Shown here: positions 7,553 through 16,370 of the stretch, one piece after another
Layout of the letters: the number at the start of each line of letters is the position of its first letter
How positions within the stretch are numbered: the first letter of the stretch is position 1
DNA from: Magnetococcales bacterium
Lineage (GTDB): Bacteria > Pseudomonadota > Magnetococcia > Magnetococcales > Magnetaquicoccaceae
Assembly (NCBI GenBank): GCA_015229095.1
Contig: JADGCE010000009.1
Span: 4,817 to 31,679, forward strand
Reading direction: 5' to 3'
Length of the DNA stretch: 26,863 nucleotides
The notes under the pieces: generated by a model
The model's input: the letters and a program-made list of their open reading frames with translations, nothing else
What the model was told of the DNA's origin: nothing
Database searches by the model: none
Position numbers and translations under genes: made by a program

Positions 7553-8952
7553 GGTCGCCGATTATCCCCGCCCGCCCGCAAACTTAAGAAAACCAACCAC
7601 AGAAACAAAAAAGAGCCCAACAGACCCACCGCACCGCCGATACCCAGCAGGGCCACCCCGCCGCTCTCCCAAAGCGTTGTGGCCTGGGCGGTCAGGGGCG
7701 TTTTGCGGGGCACCCCGTACAGGCCCAAGCCGGTCAATCCCAGGATCAGCAAGGTCAACCCGCCGCCATACAGGTAGGGTTGCAGTTGGTGCCAGCGCCC
7801 CAGGGGGCGCCGAAAGCCAAAACGGGGCAGCAGGTGAAAGGTGATTCCCATATAGGCCATGGTCACCGCCCCCACAGTACCATGATAGTGGGCCGTGACC
7901 ATCACAGAATCCCCCTCGATGCGAGAGCCGATCAAAATGCCCAACACAAACAAAAACAGGGAAAACAGTAAATAGCTGCGAAAGATGCCCTGCTCCCGAT
8001 CCAGTTGATCGGTGGCGGCGTGGCGCAGCCATTGCCAGGCGATGGTTATGCCGATGATGGGAAAGGCCAGCCAGCTGGCATAGCTCATCAACTGGGTAAA
8101 ATAGAGGCGATATGCGCTGTTGTTGGGATGAATGACCAGAAAAAAGAGGGGAGAGAGCAGGGCAGGCAGCAGACCATTGACAAACACCAGGCGAAGCAAA
8201 CGCGCATTGAGGGGCAGCTTGAGGCCTGCCAACGGGGCCAGCCAGAGCCAGACGGTCAGCATGAGAAAGGTATGGAGAAACTGTAACAGATGCCCCATCC
8301 CCCAAAACAGCGTCTCATAATAGGCGACACCGGGTTGTTCCCCGCGCAGGTTCCAGGCCGCGTGCAGGAGGGCCAACAGGGCCAGCAGGAGACTGATGGC
8401 GGCCACCAGCAACCCCGTCCGGTTGGGAACCTCTCCCGCAGTCGGTGGAGTTTTGCTCCACAGGATGGCACAGGTGCGCAGGGTCAACAGCAGGATGCCG
8501 CCGCCAAACAGGGCGAGGCCGGCAAAAAATGACGGCGTGCGCAGGATGGGCAGATAGTTGCTGAGCACAACCGGGTCGGTCCGCGTTGCCCCTCCCCAGA
8601 AATCCGGTGTGGCGAGCCAGGGGGAAAGCAAAATCAGGCCGGTGCCGAAGGCGGCCAAGATCCAGGCCCCATGGCTCACGGCCTGCCAGCGGTCATCTTC
8701 TGGCAGGCTCCAGAGCAGACCCGCAAAGGAGAGAAACCACACCAGCACGGCCAGATTGACATGCAAAGCGATGGCAACGGCAAAAAAGGCCGAGCCCCCC
8801 AACCAGTGGGAAAGATCCATGCTGCGCAGCACAATCAGCAAGAGGGCAAACAGACTGGAGGCCAACAGGGCGGCCAGGGCCAACAACAACCACCGCAAAG
8901 CCAGGCGGGCCTGTTTGCCACGGGTGTGGGCAAGGAGTTCGGGTTCTTCCAT
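7549..8952 (-). CDS. Haem-copper-oxidase-fold membrane protein, cbb3/CcoN-like but divergent
   Basis: The start is the ATG (MEEPELL) 2 bp after the ccsA stop; the frame is open further upstream but there only shadows ccsA. The 467-residue protein has about 12 membrane helices. His64 in 'ALHVNLAVLVW' fits the helix II low-spin haem ligand. 'GMGHLLQFLHT' (His221) matches the helix VI 'GHNAVGFFLT' pattern of CcoN. 'AHYHGTVGAVTMAYMGITFHLLPRFG' (His355, His357) matches the helix X 'GHVHSGALGWN...YYLVPR' region. The adjacent His pair of helix VII that binds CuB is not present; the nearest candidate is HPNNS (His275). The active site is thus incomplete or altered. It may be a quinol- or cytochrome-linked electron-transfer subunit rather than an oxidase. 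No CcoO or CcoP gene is adjacent. Confidence 0.7.
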   Translation of the reverse strand: MEEPELLAHTRGKQARLALRWLLLALAALLASSLFALLLIVLRSMDLSHWLGGSAFFAVAIALHVNLAVLVWFLSFAGLLWSLPEDDRWQAVSHGAWILAAFGTGLILLSPWLATPDFWGGATRTDPVVLSNYLPILRTPSFFAGLALFGGGILLLTLRTCAILWSKTPPTAGEVPNRTGLLVAAISLLLALLALLHAAWNLRGEQPGVAYYETLFWGMGHLLQFLHTFLMLTVWLWLAPLAGLKLPLNARLLRLVFVNGLLPALLSPLFFLVIHPNNSAYRLYFTQLMSYASWLAFPIIGITIAWQWLRHAATDQLDREQGIFRSYLLFSLFLFVLGILIGSRIEGDSVMVTAHYHGTVGAVTMAYMGITFHLLPRFGFRRPLGRWHQLQPYLYGGGLTLLILGLTGLGLYGVPRKTPLTAQATTLWESGGVALLGIGGAVGLLGSFLFLWLVFLSLRAGGDNRRP

Positions 8953-8954
8953 GA

Positions 8955-9779
8955 TCAAACAACCCCCTGGTGTGGGGCCCGCGAGATAAACGGCACCCCA
9001 AAAAAGGTGAGAAAAGCGACGACAAAGATGGCCCATGTCAAACAGGCGGTCAACCGGTGCGGCGGGGCAAAGAGAGGCCGCACATGGAGGGTGATGGCCA
9101 GCAACAGCCACGTGATCAAGGACCAGGTTTCCAAGGGATCCCAGGACCAGTAGCGTCCCCAGGCGGCCTGTGCCCAAATGGCGCCGGAGACCAGCATCAG
9201 GGCGTGAAAAATCAACCCGATGGCCAAAAAACGGTAGGTGAGTTCGTCCAGGCTGCCATTGTCTGGCAAAGAGGCAAACCGCCGCGTGCCCGACGCACCG
9301 CCGCGCAGCAGAACCACGCTGGCCATGCCCGTCGCCAGCAGCAGCAGCCCCATGAAAACTTTGCCAAAGCCGATATGAATATAGAGCCAAAGGGTGTTGT
9401 AAGTGGCAGGCAGGTTGGCATCACCGGGATTGGCCAGCACCATCCAGCCCATCATCATGAAAAAAAAGGGCAGCAACAGAGCGGCCAGTGGGCGCAAAGC
9501 GGGCAGCAGCCAGTAGGAGAGCATAAAGGCCACCATCATGCTCCAGACATTGCTGGAAAGAATCTCAAATTGGGTGCCGAAGGGACCATGCTCCAACCGC
9601 TGCCAGCGCAACCCCAGGGAGAGGGTGTGGGCCAACAGACCCGCCAACGCCAGGCCACCCACCACCCTGACCGGCTGTTTGTTCAACAGAGCGGCCACCA
9701 TAGCCAACACGCCCGCCAGCAGGTAGAGCAGCAGTGCCAACCAAAAACAGACAACCTCCCCATCTGCCCCGCTGCTCAT
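8955..9779 (-). CDS. ccsA: Cytochrome c maturation protein CcsA (System II)
   Basis: This 274-residue polytopic protein contains the periplasmic WWD-type haem-handling motif 'WGRYWSWDPLETWSLITWL'. It is flanked by the two expected periplasmic His (FHALMLVSG before it, ITLHVR after it), and there is a membrane His in 'YIHIGFGKVFM'. CcsA delivers haem to the CXXCH motifs of apocytochromes outside the inner membrane, working with ResB. It follows resB by 3 bp; the end of resB supplies its purine-rich ribosome-binding region. Its place next to 27 haem-attachment sites suggests that it serves the cytochromes of this operon. Confidence 0.92.
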   Translation of the reverse strand: MSSGADGEVVCFWLALLLYLLAGVLAMVAALLNKQPVRVVGGLALAGLLAHTLSLGLRWQRLEHGPFGTQFEILSSNVWSMMVAFMLSYWLLPALRPLAALLLPFFFMMMGWMVLANPGDANLPATYNTLWLYIHIGFGKVFMGLLLLATGMASVVLLRGGASGTRRFASLPDNGSLDELTYRFLAIGLIFHALMLVSGAIWAQAAWGRYWSWDPLETWSLITWLLLAITLHVRPLFAPPHRLTACLTWAIFVVAFLTFFGVPFISRAPHQGVV

Positions 9780-9782
9780 CCT

Positions 9783-10772
9783 TCACCCTTCCTGTAAACC
9801 CGGCGCCGACTGCTGCGCCGCAGCATGCCACGGTTTGCTGGCAAACCGGCCAAAAAAGTGCAACAACAGGCTGATGATGCCCACCAGGGCGGCGGCCAGC
9901 AGCCAGGGCATGCCCTGATCGTAAAAGATGACATATCCCATCCAGGTTTCCAACCCCTCATACAGCAAGGTGCCCTCCGGCAGAAGCCATTGCTCACCCG
10001 GTCGCAGGGGACGGCTTTCGCCCCGCAAGGTGACCAGCAGATGATGGGGCGCACCCCGTGCAAAGAGCGAGGGTTGCGCCGGATCCGGCACGGGCTTGTC
10101 CAGTTGCAACATGACCAGGGCGGCAACGGTCGTGCCTGGGATGGTCCAGTGGTTGGAGGCGGTCGCCCCCAGACTCAGCCCAGGCAGATGGATGGTGCCC
10201 CGGTACGAAGTATGTCCCTGAGCAGGCTGCCAGGAAAACAGGGGGGCGTAACCGAAGTGGCGGCTGGGATAGATGCGATATCCCCGCACCAGCAAGGGCG
10301 TATTATCGCCAATCAGACGAAGATGACCGACTTTTTGTGCATCAAACCAGCGCACCCAATTACGGGTCTCCCCCCGAACCCCTCCGGTTGCAAAATCCAC
10401 CTGCACCGTTTCATTGATAAAATCGATCTGCTCCAGGGCAGTCGGATGCCAGGGGCCCTGCTCCGATGCCAACAACTGGCCGGCAAACCGCTCCCCTGCC
10501 GACAGCTCAAACTGCCCCTTGAAATAGGTCAAACGGGAAAAAACGGCCAGCAACAGGATGGCCAGGAGGGCCAAATGGAAAACCTGCAGGGCCCATTTCT
10601 GGCGAAAAGCGGCGGACCAAAAAATGGCCGCCACCAGATTGATCACCAGCAGGGTACAGGGCAGGGCCAATACCCAGGTAGGCGGCAGATCCAGCCGCAG
10701 CAACAGCACCCCGGCGACCCCCAACACAATCAGGGCGAGGAGTGTCAACCGCAGGGAAGCCAGCCTAGCCAT
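9783..10772 (-). CDS. resB: Cytochrome c maturation protein ResB (CcsB/Ccs1, System II)
   Basis: The 329-residue protein has three membrane helices in its first ~90 residues ('LRLTLLALIVLGVAGVLLL', 'ALPCTLLVINLVAAIFW', 'VFHLALLAILLLAVFSR'). The third carries the conserved haem-channel His. A large periplasmic domain follows, then a last membrane helix (about 290-310, 'WLLAAALVGIISLLLHFFG'). ResB partners CcsA to hold apocytochrome and haem. It is somewhat shorter than many ResB proteins. It begins 53 bp after the undecahaem cytochrome gene, and its start has only a weak ribosome-binding site. Confidence 0.9.
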   Translation of the reverse strand: MARLASLRLTLLALIVLGVAGVLLLRLDLPPTWVLALPCTLLVINLVAAIFWSAAFRQKWALQVFHLALLAILLLAVFSRLTYFKGQFELSAGERFAGQLLASEQGPWHPTALEQIDFINETVQVDFATGGVRGETRNWVRWFDAQKVGHLRLIGDNTPLLVRGYRIYPSRHFGYAPLFSWQPAQGHTSYRGTIHLPGLSLGATASNHWTIPGTTVAALVMLQLDKPVPDPAQPSLFARGAPHHLLVTLRGESRPLRPGEQWLLPEGTLLYEGLETWMGYVIFYDQGMPWLLAAALVGIISLLLHFFGRFASKPWHAAAQQSAPGLQEG

Positions 10773-10825
10773 GGCCGCTCACGCCATCACAACAAAGCCA
10801 TCATCCTCTTCCGATACAAGCACAC

Positions 10826-13261
10826 TCATTTGCACGTGCTTTTCATCCAGTCTATGCCCTTGTTGGTGCTGCTCCAGCCACAATCGTCCACCAACCAACC
10901 GCCACTGGCTCGCCAGTTCAAAACACGCAACGCCGCATCCATATAATAGGGTGCCTGGGTATATTTGCTGTTGGCAGTCCCCACTTTGGTACCAGAGCCC
11001 AGACCAGCCTCCCCCCCGACACTGTTCAGGTTGACCAGAAAAGCCTTGTTTTTCCATCCATGGGGAACGGCTGCATGACAGCGGGAACATTTAATACCTG
11101 AGGTGATCCGCTTGGCATGGACCCCGTGCAGGTTGTTGCTCTTGTCGCAACAAAATCCACTTTTTGTGGCATTTTCAGTGGCATACATGTTGTAGTCGTG
11201 GCACTTGAAGCAGAGATCGTTGGATCGGCCTGCCCCGGTATTTTGATCCCAGGCCCCTTTGAGGATAAAATTGTTGCTGGAACCATGGGGCCCCCAGGGC
11301 TTGCCGGCATTGGGTGCCGAAACCCCTGCGGCCGTGGCCGAACCGTGACAGTCGGAACAATACATCGTCAGGTTGCCCACATCGGTGCTGGATCTGTTCC
11401 AGGGGGACAACCACATGCTGTTGCCCAACCCACCCCGCACCGCCAGGGTGCGCCCCGTCGGAAAAAGGACCGGATGCCAGGAGCGGTGATTGCCCCCCGG
11501 CTCCCCCTGGTCCGCGCCGCTGCCGGCATCGTTGGCAAAGACGGCAAATTCCATACCCTGATTGGTATACCGGCTCAAACCGTTGGTACCGGTCAGAGTG
11601 CCCCCGATGAAGGAGCCCAACTGGGGCCGGGTGGCACCCGCAGGATAGACTTTATCGTCGTTATAACCATAATCCGAGTGACACTTGAGGCAAATTTGAT
11701 ATTCCCGCGTGACATGGGCGGCGGTACGCAGTGTGCTGGCTCCCACCCCTCCGTCCCCTTTTTTAACCGTATAGCTGGGCAGATCCCCCCAGGTTGCAAC
11801 ACCGCTATAGTCCGGCTCCACTCCCCAACTGCCCCGCAAGGCGCCGGAAGCCAGATTGCTGTGCCGGGCGGTGGTGTCATGGAGATGGGTGGCCGCCGTG
11901 CTGGCCCCTGCGCCATCAAACAGCCGGTTTTTCATGGCCCGGTGCGGATTGTGGCAATCGGTACATTCGGCATGGCGATTGCTGAGGTTGCCCTTGCCGA
12001 GGGTGGCGGGATTTTCCTGAAAATCGTGATCGATGATGCTGTGCACCTCGGTGGTGCCGTTGGCCTGATCCGCCGTGGCGATGGGCATGCGCACGACGCT
12101 GGCAAATTCGCTCTTGATATCCGGCACCGTGTTGGGCGTCGTCAAGATGGATTGGGCGGACGTGGTATGGCACTGGTAGCAGGTCTCTTCCACAGCTGCC
12201 CTGCCCCCCTGCTTGGGGGAGAGGGTGGAATCCGTCCCCTCCCGCAACAGACGGCGCGCCCCAGGCACCGTGTGGGTATCGTGACAATTCAGACAGGCCG
12301 CTTCCCAAACCTTGATACCGCTGGGAAACTCCCGCAGGGTGGTGGCGGCACTGGTATAGGCCACGTTGCCGCTGCTGCTGTTGGCGTGGACCGACTCGGC
12401 CCACCCCATCTTGCCTTTGTCGTGACAGGCCAGGCAGACAATATCATTGCCTGCGCCAAAGCTGGAGCCGGAGGGAGGCGTTTTCTGGAAACGGTTCAGG
12501 CGCAAAAATTTGATGGGATCCACCTCGGTGTTGTCCCGAATGTGGGGGTCATGGCAAGAGGCGCACTGCACCTTGCTGTCGTCCAGCGGCAACACCGGTT
12601 TGGCGGCACCGGCACTGCGATTGCCGACGACCAGTGCCGCCCCGGAGCTGTAGGGGGGGGTGCGCAATTCGCCGTCGGCCGTCGCCACCGCAGCGTTGTA
12701 GGTGAAAGAGATGGGGTGGTCGTTGCTGAGATCGGTACCCAGATTGCGGGTAAAACCGGTACTGTTGCCCGCCCCGGAGGGCATCACCCCACCCGTTCCT
12801 GTGCCACTCATGGCGATGGTATTGCCCCCCATCTTGCCCGCCAGCACCCCCACCGAACCCACGGCCACCGTGCCATCATGACAGGAGAGACAAAGCTTGG
12901 AAGAGCCACCGGGACCGGCGCGCAACTCGTTCACATCGGCCTGCAAGGAGGTGGATTCGTAGGTGCCCGTATAAGTCGCGGTGGAGAGTTGCCGGTTCCA
13001 CAAAGGGGCCTTGAGGGTGGTATCGGAGGTGGCTCCGTGGGGGGTGTGGCAAAAGACGCACAGTTCGTTTTCGCTCACAGCCTTGACGGTACGGGTGGGA
13101 CCGCCCGCATAATCGATGGCGGAGAGGTTGTGCTTGGTGCGACGGATATCCGAAATACGCTCCGCCCAGGCCCCGGACAGTCCCACCCCATAGAGCAGGA
13201 GTACCACCAGCCACCCCATACGCACAACAGGTCGTCGGCCGTCAGAGGAAGAGCGATCCAT
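10826..13261 (-). CDS. Undecahaem c-type cytochrome
   Basis: The 811-residue protein has a signal peptide (about 14-33, ending AWA) and eleven CXXCH motifs, at residues 68, 124, 233, 276, 323, 361, 433, 524, 635, 684 and 725. Many have the 'doubled CXXCH' context (CVFCHTPHG, CLSCHDGTV, CASCHDPH, CTDCHNPH). Long Gly/Ser/Thr-rich loops separate the haems. The first four haem segments parallel the whole tetrahaem cytochrome at the start of the operon. Four extra Cys (704, 705, 794, 810) may form disulfides. Its start overlaps the stop of the NHL lipoprotein gene (TGATG). It has no lipobox. By size and context it may be the periplasmic core or surface partner of the beta-barrel, or a secreted filament component; the sequence alone does not decide. 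Confidence 0.93.
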   Translation of the reverse strand: MDRSSSDGRRPVVRMGWLVVLLLYGVGLSGAWAERISDIRRTKHNLSAIDYAGGPTRTVKAVSENELCVFCHTPHGATSDTTLKAPLWNRQLSTATYTGTYESTSLQADVNELRAGPGGSSKLCLSCHDGTVAVGSVGVLAGKMGGNTIAMSGTGTGGVMPSGAGNSTGFTRNLGTDLSNDHPISFTYNAAVATADGELRTPPYSSGAALVVGNRSAGAAKPVLPLDDSKVQCASCHDPHIRDNTEVDPIKFLRLNRFQKTPPSGSSFGAGNDIVCLACHDKGKMGWAESVHANSSSGNVAYTSAATTLREFPSGIKVWEAACLNCHDTHTVPGARRLLREGTDSTLSPKQGGRAAVEETCYQCHTTSAQSILTTPNTVPDIKSEFASVVRMPIATADQANGTTEVHSIIDHDFQENPATLGKGNLSNRHAECTDCHNPHRAMKNRLFDGAGASTAATHLHDTTARHSNLASGALRGSWGVEPDYSGVATWGDLPSYTVKKGDGGVGASTLRTAAHVTREYQICLKCHSDYGYNDDKVYPAGATRPQLGSFIGGTLTGTNGLSRYTNQGMEFAVFANDAGSGADQGEPGGNHRSWHPVLFPTGRTLAVRGGLGNSMWLSPWNRSSTDVGNLTMYCSDCHGSATAAGVSAPNAGKPWGPHGSSNNFILKGAWDQNTGAGRSNDLCFKCHDYNMYATENATKSGFCCDKSNNLHGVHAKRITSGIKCSRCHAAVPHGWKNKAFLVNLNSVGGEAGLGSGTKVGTANSKYTQAPYYMDAALRVLNWRASGGWLVDDCGWSSTNKGIDWMKSTCK

Positions 13262-14391
13262 CAGGAACCCCCGAGAAACTGTAAAATTTTCACACGACCA
13301 TTGAACATATCCGCCACGAAGACCCGCCCCCGTTTATCTACCCACACACCACTGGGCAGATAAAACTGGCCGACCTCTTTGCCTGTGCCGCCTATGGGCA
13401 ACAAAAAACGGCCCTCTTTGTCAAACACCAGCAGATGATCATGCAGGGATTCCACCACATAAATGTTGCCCTCCCCGTCAACCGCCACCCCTTTGGGGCG
13501 CACCATATTGCCGACCCGGATACCACGTTCCCCAAAAGAAAACAAATACTTACCTCGCACATCAAACACCTGCACCCGCGCATTCAGGGTGTCGGCCACA
13601 TACAGGCGCTGGTTGGCAAAAGCGACGTGGGTGGGACCATTGAACGCGCCCGGGGCAGAACCGGGAGAGCCGATGGTCTCCAGCAACGTCCCCTCATCGC
13701 TGAACATACGGATATTATCGGATTGAGAATCCGCCACGTAGAGCACTTTTCGTTCCGGATCCCGTGCCAGACCGGTGGGACGTTGCAGCAACCCGGCCCC
13801 CCATTCGCCCAGAGGCTCCCCATCCCGATTGAGACGAAACACCCGCTTCAATTCCGAATCGGCGACGAATACACTCCGGTCCGGACCGGGGGCAATTCCC
13901 ACCGGGGAGACAAATTTTTCCCGTTTGCTGGCCGCTTCCCAGGTAAAAAGCTTGCCCGCCGCTTCATCAAACACCATCACGACATTCTGGCCGCTGTCCG
14001 TTACCAGGATGCGCCCTTCGGCATCCACCATGCCGGTTTGCGGTCGCTGCAATCCCTTGCTCTCATCTTCCCGCCGTCCCAGGCCCGTCTCAGGGTCCAG
14101 CCCCACCAGCCAGGTCAAAACCTGTTTCCCTTTCTGCTGCCGATCCTCTTCCACGATGGGAAAATTTTCCCAACCGATCAGTTGTCCGGCAAAGGAGTAG
14201 CGAGGCCTTTCCGGAGGGGTAGGCCAGAAGGGGCGTCGCTCCGCACGCCACTCCTCCACACCATAGCGCATGACATGGCGTGTCTCGGCACACCCCGCCA
14301 ACACCACCAGCAGGGCCAACAGGAGCACAAGAGTCCCGTGCGGGGACGGGCGTGGCGCAAAGGCAGGGATCATGAGAGGGTCTGTTGTCAC
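13261..14391 (-). CDS. NHL-repeat (beta-propeller) lipoprotein 1
   Basis: The GTG start (376 aa) is chosen because it overlaps the upstream cytochrome stop as GTGA and has AGGA five bases before it; ATG at 14373 is an alternative. A hydrophobic stretch ends in the lipobox LAGC. The rest is a six-bladed NHL propeller with repeated units such as 'RPQTGMVDAEGRILVTDSGQ', 'PTHVAFANQRLYVADTLNAR' and 'RPKGVAVDGEGNIYVVES'. NHL lipoproteins recur in multihaem cytochrome clusters of metal-reducing bacteria, where they are presumed to be scaffolds or assembly factors. It is translationally coupled on both sides, to a trihaem c7 cytochrome and to the undecahaem cytochrome. A paralogue lies at 23977-25143. 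Confidence 0.88.
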   Translation of the reverse strand: MTTDPLMIPAFAPRPSPHGTLVLLLALLVVLAGCAETRHVMRYGVEEWRAERRPFWPTPPERPRYSFAGQLIGWENFPIVEEDRQQKGKQVLTWLVGLDPETGLGRREDESKGLQRPQTGMVDAEGRILVTDSGQNVVMVFDEAAGKLFTWEAASKREKFVSPVGIAPGPDRSVFVADSELKRVFRLNRDGEPLGEWGAGLLQRPTGLARDPERKVLYVADSQSDNIRMFSDEGTLLETIGSPGSAPGAFNGPTHVAFANQRLYVADTLNARVQVFDVRGKYLFSFGERGIRVGNMVRPKGVAVDGEGNIYVVESLHDHLLVFDKEGRFLLPIGGTGKEVGQFYLPSGVWVDKRGRVFVADMFNGRVKILQFLGGS

Positions 14392-14777
14392 CAATATCCT
14401 GGACCACCGGCGGAATCGCCGCCACGAATACCGCTTTTCAAGCCGGGCAAACCGGAATGGCATCGGTCACAATGCTCCACATTCCAGGCAATCTCCCCAT
14501 TATGGCACATGCCACAAAACTTGCCCTCCATGATGCCGGCCATATCGATTTTATTGGCACCGGCCCGCATGACAAAGCCCAACTCGCTGTGGCACACCTT
14601 GCAGCGGAAACGCATCCGGTGAAACCAATGGGGATAGATGACGGGGCGCACCCCGGCCGCCTCCGCCGTGCGGTTCAAAACCACATCCGCATATTCGGCC
14701 TCGGCCTGGGGAACGCACAGCACCAGCAGGAGGCAAAGGGTGCTCAACCGCACAAAACGCATCGCACAACGCCTCAT
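14388..14777 (-). CDS. Trihaem c7-type cytochrome, type a (second copy)
   Basis: This 129-residue periplasmic protein has a signal peptide (about 1-27, ending AEA) and three CXXCH motifs at residues 59, 88 and 103. The frame 'YPHWFHRMRFRCKVCHSELGF' ... 'FCGMCHNGEIAW' ... 'HCDRCHSG' is the c(7)-type triheme pattern. The extra His in PHWFH are likely axial ligands. It is a clear paralogue of 18954-19382. It overlaps its neighbours by ATGA and GTGA. A role as a small periplasmic electron carrier or docking cytochrome is inferred. Confidence 0.93.
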   Translation of the reverse strand: MRRCAMRFVRLSTLCLLLVLCVPQAEAEYADVVLNRTAEAAGVRPVIYPHWFHRMRFRCKVCHSELGFVMRAGANKIDMAGIMEGKFCGMCHNGEIAWNVEHCDRCHSGLPGLKSGIRGGDSAGGPGYW

Positions 14778-15376
14778 TTCGCCACCGGCTGCGGGCCAAA
14801 TTTTCCCGCAAAATTCTGCGAATCAACACTGTGGCAGCGGTTGCACTCTGTCAACGGGAAGGAGACCGCACCATGACACTGCCCGCATTGTCGCCCTTCC
14901 AAAATGTTGGCCATACTGATGGTTGTCCCCCGATATTTTTTGGCAAAGATGGCATCGTGACAGTTGCTGCAATCCAGCCACTCCGTGTGGGCCTTGTGGG
15001 GAAAACGGACAAAATTATAATTGCCCGTATTGGGATAGATGATATCCAGATCCAGCACCTGAATCTTGGTATCGGGCAGGATGTTGGTGCGGGGGGTGAT
15101 GACCCCCGTGCGCAGGGCCTCCACCCAGCGCACCATATTGCCCACCACATCCCTGGGCAAGGGGGCCAATGCCTCGCCGGGCTGTTGCAAATCCCGAATG
15201 GCCCCCCCCTTGGGATCGTGCAGACCGTCCGCCTCCAGGCGCACCCAGGGATTGGCCTCTCCGGCCAGCACCTGAGCCCCGCTCAGGAGCAGGAGAAGCC
15301 CCAAAACCCACACCCTGCCCAAGAGACTCCAAGCCCTGGGGCTGTTTCGATAGAGGTTGTCATCCGCGCTGTTCAT
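14774..15376 (-). CDS. Trihaem c7-type cytochrome, type b (second copy)
   Basis: The start is uncertain: the ATG at 15376 is used here (200 aa). An in-frame GTG at 15382 is better spaced from a GGGGA, and a TTG lies at 15394. A membrane/signal helix (about 20-38, ending VLA) is followed by a ~95-residue region without haems that contains 'MVRWVEALRTGVITPR'. Three CXXCH follow at residues 136, 164 and 178 ('EWLDCSNCHDAIF', 'QCGQCHGAVSFP', 'ECNRCHS'). It is a paralogue of 18285-18941, sharing both the haem part and the N-terminal W-V-E-x-L...ITPR segment. It is coupled to the next cytochrome by an ATGA overlap. Confidence 0.92.
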   Translation of the reverse strand: MNSADDNLYRNSPRAWSLLGRVWVLGLLLLLSGAQVLAGEANPWVRLEADGLHDPKGGAIRDLQQPGEALAPLPRDVVGNMVRWVEALRTGVITPRTNILPDTKIQVLDLDIIYPNTGNYNFVRFPHKAHTEWLDCSNCHDAIFAKKYRGTTISMANILEGRQCGQCHGAVSFPLTECNRCHSVDSQNFAGKFGPQPVAK

Positions 15377-15401
15377 GGCCACCGCTGTCCCCAATACCCG
15401 T

Positions 15402-16304
15402 TCATCCCGGAATAAAAATCCCCGCGCTGCGAATCGCCTTCACCAGCTCCTTGGTGGACTCTTCCATGCTGGAGATTGCCTGCTCAAACGATTGCCGTGC
15501 CGCCAACGCCTCGGCCCGCTGACGGATCACCTTGGCCTGTTCCACAAACTGGCTCGCCATGGCCTTGGCCGAATCCGGCTTGCTCTCCAGCAGCATGTTG
15601 ACCAGCATGATGTGGGTATTGTTGCGATCCACCTCATAATGGTATTCCTCCTCCTTGGAGTCAAAATGGAGCGACCGCACCAGGGTATCACCACGGCGCA
15701 GTTTTTCAATACCCATTTTGGCCGTCACATAGGCTTCATCCAGTTTGGCACGGGCCTCTGTGGCAGAACCCGCCTTGTTGAGGCGCACAGCCTGATCCAT
15801 GTCGGCCTGGATCTTGGCATTGCCCTCTTCGCCCTGCCGTTTTTCCCGACTGATGCGTTGATGCGCCGCCAGCAAAACCTGCACACTGTCCAGCCGGCGT
15901 TGAAAATCGTTGGCCTGCTTTTCCGCCCCGGAAGCACCACCATCTGCCTTGCGCATCGCCTGGAACATGACCTGGGAGGCCTGACTTAACCGCTGCTTGG
16001 CCGTTTCCAAATCCCCGCGCCGATGGCTGGATTGGGCCTCCTGCAACAGGGAACGGGCCTGATCCTGCAAACTGGCCGCCTCTGGATTGCCCGTCGCGGC
16101 AATCCGCCGGGCACCGGACGATTTTTCGATCAGGGTGTTGAGAGACTCCATGCGCTGGACGATCTGTTTGGGATCATCTCCCCATTTGTTGGCCTGCCCC
16201 CCCTGTTCAGCCCCCGGCCCATCGGCCCCCCAGACCGACCCACTGAAACCACACAACAGCACAGTCAACACACACAACGCACGGGTAGTCCTACCGGCAA
16301 TCAT
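15402..16304 (-). CDS. Periplasmic helical protein of unknown family, copy 3
   Basis: This 300-residue protein has a signal peptide (about 1-26, ending VWG). AAGGAGG lies eight to nine bases before the ATG. The mature part is almost wholly alpha-helical and rich in Glu/Lys/Arg/Ala. It has three blocks: an N block with 'SLNTLIEKSSGARRIAATG' and 'NPEA' (about 54-76), a middle block 'DFQRRLDSVQVLLAAHQRIS' (133-152), and a C block 'LVRSLHFDSKEEEYHYEVDR' (208-227). The C block is followed by more helices ending in GIFIPG. All three blocks recur in 17407-18285, and the last two in 16371-17354. There are no haem motifs and no mature Cys. I do not recognise the family; a scaffold or cytochrome-spacing role is only a suggestion from context. 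Confidence 0.85.
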   Translation of the reverse strand: MIAGRTTRALCVLTVLLCGFSGSVWGADGPGAEQGGQANKWGDDPKQIVQRMESLNTLIEKSSGARRIAATGNPEAASLQDQARSLLQEAQSSHRRGDLETAKQRLSQASQVMFQAMRKADGGASGAEKQANDFQRRLDSVQVLLAAHQRISREKRQGEEGNAKIQADMDQAVRLNKAGSATEARAKLDEAYVTAKMGIEKLRRGDTLVRSLHFDSKEEEYHYEVDRNNTHIMLVNMLLESKPDSAKAMASQFVEQAKVIRQRAEALAARQSFEQAISSMEESTKELVKAIRSAGIFIPG

Positions 16305-16370
16305 CGATCAAACCTCCTTTCCAAAATCAACGCCCAGGGTAAAATACCGCAGAACACAACCAGCCCCTTC

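Noticed and set aside
8953..9390. N-terminal extension of the oxidase-fold gene
   Set aside because: The frame is open upstream but lies wholly inside ccsA, whose CcsA motifs are convincing. The ATG at 8952 sits 2 bp after the ccsA stop.
11117..13363. Long open frame on the + strand opposite the undecahaem cytochrome
   Set aside because: The minus strand carries eleven CXXCH motifs, a signal peptide and coupled neighbours; the + frame has biased Gly/His/Arg composition and no recognisable domain. It is a shadow of high-GC coding.
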